From positions 372,001 through 436,000 of the forward strand of contig JBFNFA010000002.1 in NCBI GenBank assembly GCA_040797845.1: a stretch of DNA of 64,000 bases. Reading direction: 5' to 3'. Origin of the DNA: Clostridium_AW sp040797845. Its GTDB lineage: Bacteria; Bacillota; Clostridia; Clostridiales; Clostridiaceae. Under the pieces are notes generated by a model that saw nothing but the letters and a program-made list of their open reading frames with translations, made no database searches and was not told where the DNA came from. A program made the position numbers and the translations under genes. Every line of letters starts with the position of its first letter. Position 1 is the first letter of the stretch. Of this stretch, positions 60,197 to 64,000 are shown in pieces.

Positions 60197-61048
60197 TTAT
60201 CTTTGAACTTCCGCTCCTCCTATAATTTCTGACAATTCTTCTGTAATAGATGACTGTCTTATCCTGTTATACTCTCTACTTAATTCATCTAATATATCTT
60301 TTGCATTTTTAGTTGCTCCATCCATAGTTGTCATTCTAGATGTTTGTTCTGATGTTTTAGAAGTGAGTAAAATATATATTAACTTTTCATTTATATACAA
60401 CTCTAATGCTTCTTCAAATATTTCATCACTACAAAATTCAAACTCCATATACTGTTCCTTAACTTCATTATTCACCATTTCAATAGGAAATAATTTTTCT
60501 GTCTTAACCATTTGCTTTCCGGTAGAAATAAATTCCGTATAAATAACATAAACATTTTTGATTTCTTTCACTTGGTACATATCCATCAATAATTTACTTA
60601 TCTCTTTAACTTCTTCATGTTTAATTTCATCTTTAATCTCTAAATATTTCGTTTCAATTTCCATGTCTCTTTTACTAAAAAATATTTTCCCTTTTTCTCC
60701 TACCACAACAAATATAGGTTTTCCCTCTTCTTGGTCTATACTCTTCATGGTTTCATTAAATACATTAGCATTATATGAACCGCATAAGCCTAAATTAGAT
60801 GTTATAATTAAATAGATATTTCTCCCTTTTTCTCTTTTTACACTATATGCGTTATTTTCATTCATTGAGATTATAATATCTTCCATCATATCGTCCATAT
60901 AAATTTTGTAATTTTTATTAGCTTCTAGTTGAACTTTAACTTTTCTAAATTTTGAGGTAGCAACCAATGACATAGCCTTGCTTATCTTTTGAATACTAGT
61001 TATAGATTTCATTCTTCTTCTTATATTGTTTAAATTAGATACTCCCAT
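60197..61048 (-). CDS. atpG: ATP synthase gamma subunit
   Basis: This is the central rotor shaft of F1, 283 aa from ATG 61048. It begins with the conserved coiled-coil MGVSNLNNIRRRMKSITSIQ, has SNLGLCGSYNANVF (about 88) in the Rossmann-like part, and ends with the coil MTTMDGATKNAKDILDEL. The ATG at 61057 is in frame but lies in the ribosome binding site GGTGAGG. Confidence 0.96.
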   Translation of the reverse strand: MGVSNLNNIRRRMKSITSIQKISKAMSLVATSKFRKVKVQLEANKNYKIYMDDMMEDIIISMNENNAYSVKREKGRNIYLIITSNLGLCGSYNANVFNETMKSIDQEEGKPIFVVVGEKGKIFFSKRDMEIETKYLEIKDEIKHEEVKEISKLLMDMYQVKEIKNVYVIYTEFISTGKQMVKTEKLFPIEMVNNEVKEQYMEFEFCSDEIFEEALELYINEKLIYILLTSKTSEQTSRMTTMDGATKNAKDILDELSREYNRIRQSSITEELSEIIGGAEVQR

Positions 61049-61071
61049 AAACCTCACCTACCATAAAGAAG

Positions 61072-62577
61072 TTACTTAAACATATTTTTAAATTCCTCAA
61101 TTGAAGAGTTTAACTTTTCTTTTATGCTGTCCGTTAACTGTTCCTCTTTTATAATTTCCTTACCTATATCTCTACGATGAATATCCATAAACTCTAAAAA
61201 TTCCTTTTCAAATGTCTTTATTTTCTCCACTGGAATATCCATTAAAAAATTGTTAACTCCTGCATATAAAATCATAATTTGTTTCTCTATCGCCATAGGT
61301 CTATATTGTTCTTGGTAAAGTATTTCAGTTAATCTTTTTCCTTTTTCTAGCTTTCTTTTAGATTCTTTATCTAAATCAGAACCAAACTGGGCAAAGGCAG
61401 CTAATTCTCTATACTGAGCAAGTTCTAGTCTTAAGGTTCCTGCTACCTGTTTCATAGCTTTAATTTGGGCGTTTCCGCCTACTCTAGATACTGAGATTCC
61501 AGCATTTACTGCAGGTCTTACTCCATTATAAAAAAGCTCCGAATCTAAAAATATTTGACCATCTGTTATAGATATTACATTTGTAGGTATATATGCTGTT
61601 ACATCCCCTGCCAATGTCTCTATTATAGGAATAGCCGTAAGGGAACCTCCTCCCAACTTAGAAGAAAGCTTTGCTGCCCTTTCTAGCAACCTAGAATGCA
61701 AATAAAATACATCTCCTGGATAAGCTTCTCTTCCTGGAGGTCTTCTTAATAATAAAGACATAGTTCTATAAGCTACTGCATGTTTAGATAAATCATCATA
61801 AATTATTAATACATCTTTACCCTTATGCATAAAATACTCTCCAATACTGCATCCTGAATAAGGAGCTAAGAATTGTATTGGAGCAGTTTCTGATGCAGTA
61901 GAAGATACTACTACTGTATAGTCCATAGAACCCATTTTATTTAAATCATTTACAATATGAGCCACCGTAGATTGTTTCTGTCCTATAGCAACATATATAC
62001 ATATGACATTTTTTCCTTTTTGATTTAATATTGCGTCTATAGCTAGTGCAGTTTTACCTGTTTGTCTATCTCCTATAATTAACTCCCTTTGACCTTTACC
62101 TATAGGTATCATAGAATCTATTGCCTTAATTCCTGTTTCTAATGACTCTCTTACAGATTGCCTTTCTATTACCCCTGGACCTTCTGCTTCTACTGGCCTT
62201 CTTTCTGTAGTATTTACAGGCCCTTTTCCATCAATAGGAACACCTAATGAATTCACTACTCTTCCAATTAGAGCTTCGCCTACCGGTACCTCTACAACCT
62301 TACCAGTTCTTTTTACTACATCCCCTTCTTTTAAACCCTCTTCTTCTCCAAACAATACACAACCTACATTATCTTGCTCTAAGTTTAGAGCCATTCCATA
62401 TATATTATTAGGGAATTCCAATAATTCTCCTGCCATACAATCATCTAGACCATAAACTCTAGCAATGCCATCTCCTACCTGAATTATTGTTCCTGAGTCT
62501 TCAGTTTCAATCTTTTTTTCATATCTTTCTATTTCTTTTTTAATAATTGATGTAATCTCTTCAGGGCTTATATTCAT
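61072..62577 (-). CDS. atpA: ATP synthase alpha subunit
   Basis: This is the regulatory nucleotide-binding subunit of F1 (501 aa from ATG 62577, GGAGGTG upstream). Walker A is IGDRQTGKTALAID (about 170), and the alpha-specific signature PAVNAGISVSRVGG (about 360) is present. The in-frame start at 62607 would lie in atpH. Gap to atpG is 23 bp. Confidence 0.97.
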   Translation of the reverse strand: MNISPEEITSIIKKEIERYEKKIETEDSGTIIQVGDGIARVYGLDDCMAGELLEFPNNIYGMALNLEQDNVGCVLFGEEEGLKEGDVVKRTGKVVEVPVGEALIGRVVNSLGVPIDGKGPVNTTERRPVEAEGPGVIERQSVRESLETGIKAIDSMIPIGKGQRELIIGDRQTGKTALAIDAILNQKGKNVICIYVAIGQKQSTVAHIVNDLNKMGSMDYTVVVSSTASETAPIQFLAPYSGCSIGEYFMHKGKDVLIIYDDLSKHAVAYRTMSLLLRRPPGREAYPGDVFYLHSRLLERAAKLSSKLGGGSLTAIPIIETLAGDVTAYIPTNVISITDGQIFLDSELFYNGVRPAVNAGISVSRVGGNAQIKAMKQVAGTLRLELAQYRELAAFAQFGSDLDKESKRKLEKGKRLTEILYQEQYRPMAIEKQIMILYAGVNNFLMDIPVEKIKTFEKEFLEFMDIHRRDIGKEIIKEEQLTDSIKEKLNSSIEEFKNMFK

Positions 62578-62581
62578 ATTT

Positions 62582-63127
62582 TCACCTCCATTTTGCAGTA
62601 TTAACAATGTTTTTCATTTCTTTTAATTTTGATTTTATTGTGCCATCTATAACGTCGTCACCAATTCTTATATACACTCCTCCGATTATGCTCTTATCTA
62701 TCTCTTCTTTTAAGATTACCTTTTTGTTATACTTACTTTGAAGTTTTTCTTTCAATTCTTCCCTCTCCTCATTTTCTAAAGGAATAACTGTTTTAATATG
62801 AGCACGAAGCATATTATGTTTTTCAAGATATATTTTTTCCAATTCTTTTTCTTTTTCTTTGAGATATAATATTCTTCCCTTTTCAATCAGTATCAATAAA
62901 AATGATAATAATTCCTCATCTATTTTTCCCTTAAATATTTTTATAAATATTTTTTTCTTCTTTGAAGTACTTATTTGAGGATGTTTAATAAGCTGTAATA
63001 ATTCTTCATTGTTATATATAACATCTACTATTTCTCTATAATCTTTTATAAATTCTTCTATCTTACCCTTTTTCTCAGCTACTTCATAAAGAGCTAGTGC
63101 ATACCTTCTATCCAAATATTCATACAT
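62582..63127 (-). CDS. atpH: ATP synthase delta subunit
   Basis: The 181-residue subunit joins the b-dimer stalk to the alpha subunits. It has the N-terminal helical bundle (YLDRRYALALYEVAEKKGKI, family OSCP/delta start) and the C-terminal signature GGVYIRIGDDVIDGTIKSKL. RBS AGGTAGGT. It lies 2 bp after atpF and ends 5 bp before the atpA start. Confidence 0.93.
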   Translation of the reverse strand: MYEYLDRRYALALYEVAEKKGKIEEFIKDYREIVDVIYNNEELLQLIKHPQISTSKKKKIFIKIFKGKIDEELLSFLLILIEKGRILYLKEKEKELEKIYLEKHNMLRAHIKTVIPLENEEREELKEKLQSKYNKKVILKEEIDKSIIGGVYIRIGDDVIDGTIKSKLKEMKNIVNTAKWR

Positions 63128-63129
63128 AA

Positions 63130-63606
63130 TTAAATACCTACCTTGGAAATGAAATCTTTAATTAACTCCCTCTGTTTCTTCTCATCTATAGTCTCTTCTA
63201 ATGCTTTAGAGCTCATTAAAATAGATACATCTATTATTTTATTTTTTACCTCATCTCTTGCCTTCTCTTTTTCTAATTCAATTTCTGCTTTAGCTCTTTG
63301 AATGATTAAATCAGCTTCATCATGAGCTTCTTTTATAATTTCTTCCGAAATCTTTTCTGCTTTAAATTTATATTCTTCTACTAAAGTTTTTCCCTGTTGT
63401 TTTGATTCTTGTAATTCTTTATCTTTTTCAATACTTAGAGATTCAGCTTTCTCTTCTCTTGTTTTTGCATTTTCTATTTTTTCTTTTATATAATTTTCTC
63501 TTTGAATCAACTTGCTTTGTATAGGCTTGAATAAGAAAAATTTCATTGCAAATAGAAAAATTATGAAATTTATTATAGTAGCTATAGATTGAGATATATC
63601 TATCAT
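63130..63606 (-). CDS. atpF: ATP synthase subunit b
   Basis: The 158-residue peripheral stalk subunit has one N-terminal membrane helix (about 6-26, IATIINFIIFLFAMKFFLF) and a long charged coiled coil (about 30-150) rich in Glu, Lys and Ala. RBS GGGAGG. The position between atpE and atpH is standard. Confidence 0.94.
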   Translation of the reverse strand: MIDISQSIATIINFIIFLFAMKFFLFKPIQSKLIQRENYIKEKIENAKTREEKAESLSIEKDKELQESKQQGKTLVEEYKFKAEKISEEIIKEAHDEADLIIQRAKAEIELEKEKARDEVKNKIIDVSILMSSKALEETIDEKKQRELIKDFISKVGI

Positions 63607-63631
63607 TAATCCAAGCCTCCCTTCCTCACTA

Positions 63632-63889
63632 TTAGACCAATGCTAATATTACTTTAAAAATTAATAGCAATCCAATCAACGCAGAATATATAGCAGTTGC
63701 TTCTGAAAAAGCTCCTCCTATAATAAGAGCACTCATAATTTTTCCATTAGCTTCTGGTTGCCTTGATATACCTTCTACAGCTTTACCTGTAGCGTTTCCT
63801 GTTCCTATCCCTGCACCTATACATCCTAGAGCTGCTAACCCCGCTCCAATGGCTGCCATACCTGCTATAAACGCTTTTGAATCGATCAT
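63632..63889 (-). CDS. atpE: ATP synthase subunit c
   Basis: The 85-residue membrane ring subunit has two helices joined by the polar loop RQPEANGK. The ion-binding Glu63 is in helix 2 (FSEATAIYSAL). Compared with the sodium-type ring of Ilyobacter, Glu, Thr65 and Tyr68 are kept, but the Gln of helix 1 is Thr30 and the Ser next to Glu is Ala64. This incomplete sodium signature favours proton coupling but does not settle it. RBS GGAGG. Confidence 0.95.
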   Translation of the reverse strand: MIDSKAFIAGMAAIGAGLAALGCIGAGIGTGNATGKAVEGISRQPEANGKIMSALIIGGAFSEATAIYSALIGLLLIFKVILALV

Positions 63890-63902
63890 AATAAATTCCT
63901 CC

Positions 63903-64000
63903 TTAATGTTCTGATATTATTTTTATATTAATCATAGTTAACATAACGAATATAATCATCTGTATTATTCCATCAAATATATCAAAATAAATATGAATTG
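63903..64000 (-). CDS. atpB: ATP synthase subunit a, C-terminal end (partial)
   Basis: Only the last 31 codons are present; the gene continues past base 64000. The frame reads YFDIFDGIIQMIIFVMLTMI and ends ISEH before TAA, matching the last helix of subunit a with its conserved FD-x-G-x-IQ segment. It lies 13 bp upstream of atpE, the normal order. Confidence 0.9.
   Translation of the reverse strand, partial: IHIYFDIFDGIIQMIIFVMLTMINIKIISEH

Noticed and set aside
1..64000. CRISPR arrays, prophage or insertion sequences
   Set aside because: No regularly spaced repeat arrays, integrase or transposase genes were seen in the window.

Overview
The window is 64 kb of very AT-rich DNA from the chromosome of a spore-forming, strictly fermentative Firmicute, most likely Clostridium sensu stricto. 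The evidence is the mix of sporulation genes (sleB, cotF-type coat protein, yyaC, spoIIID, spoIIQ, spoIID), clostridial families (DUF5685, DUF4363, DUF2225, CD1871A-type CXXC protein), T-box and riboswitch control, strong purine-rich ribosome binding sites with frequent TTG/GTG starts, and the order atpBEFHAGDC-ywmB-murA-spoIID-spoIIQ-spoIIID-mreB. Genes sit on both strands. No insertion sequence, prophage or CRISPR array was seen.

Layout. 0-7.3 kb: a cysteine T-box leader in front of cysE-queG, then sleB, a lipid kinase, a CBS protein, pssA (plus strand) and a TGS/uridine-kinase-like protein. 7.4-14.2 kb: DUF421/DUF4363 membrane pair, fructose-bisphosphate aldolase, a nucleoid-associated protein, two small coat-type proteins, and a plus-strand cluster CYTH-DUF5685-DnaJ-membrane protein. 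14.2-23.4 kb: tRNA-Gln, a leucine T-box with leuS, an ABC efflux-type operon with a large CARDB-like surface protein, a small alarmone synthetase and a DUF2225 protein. 23.5-38.3 kb: a four-domain sulfur oxidoreductase with its ArsR regulator, a phosphoesterase, a YlqG/YlqH flagellar-export-like pair, FMN riboswitch-ribU, tex, an M28 peptidase, secA-prfB (with a programmed +1 frameshift) and a degenerate HAD protein. 38.3-43.3 kb: hpf, a raiA-motif noncoding RNA, and recD2-comFA-like-comF. 43.7-49.3 kb: a VanR/VanS-like two-component system followed by two separately promoted units, a redox cassette (TlpA-like lipoprotein, 52-residue CXXC protein, NapH-like ferredoxin) and a serine D,D-carboxypeptidase. 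49.3-52.7 kb: SAM riboswitch-metK, a duplicated Tyr-Thr tRNA pair, a TtcA-like protein and yyaC. 52.7-64 kb: mreB, spoIIID, spoIIQ, spoIID, murA, ywmB and the ATP synthase operon, cut off inside atpB.

The most interesting region is 43.7-49.3 kb. The promoters of the redox cassette and of the carboxypeptidase carry the same array of four hexamers (consensus NWTAAG) repeated every 11 bp and placed six bases before the -35 box. They are also preceded by near-identical terminators. This looks like the operator of the adjacent VanR-like regulator, and it would join extracytoplasmic thiol/electron chemistry to peptidoglycan trimming in one regulon. Other notable points are a c-subunit with only part of the sodium-binding signature, an epsilon subunit lacking its C-terminal helical domain, a SpoIIQ missing a zinc ligand, and two proteins that keep a family fold but have lost catalytic motifs (ComFA-like and HAD-like).
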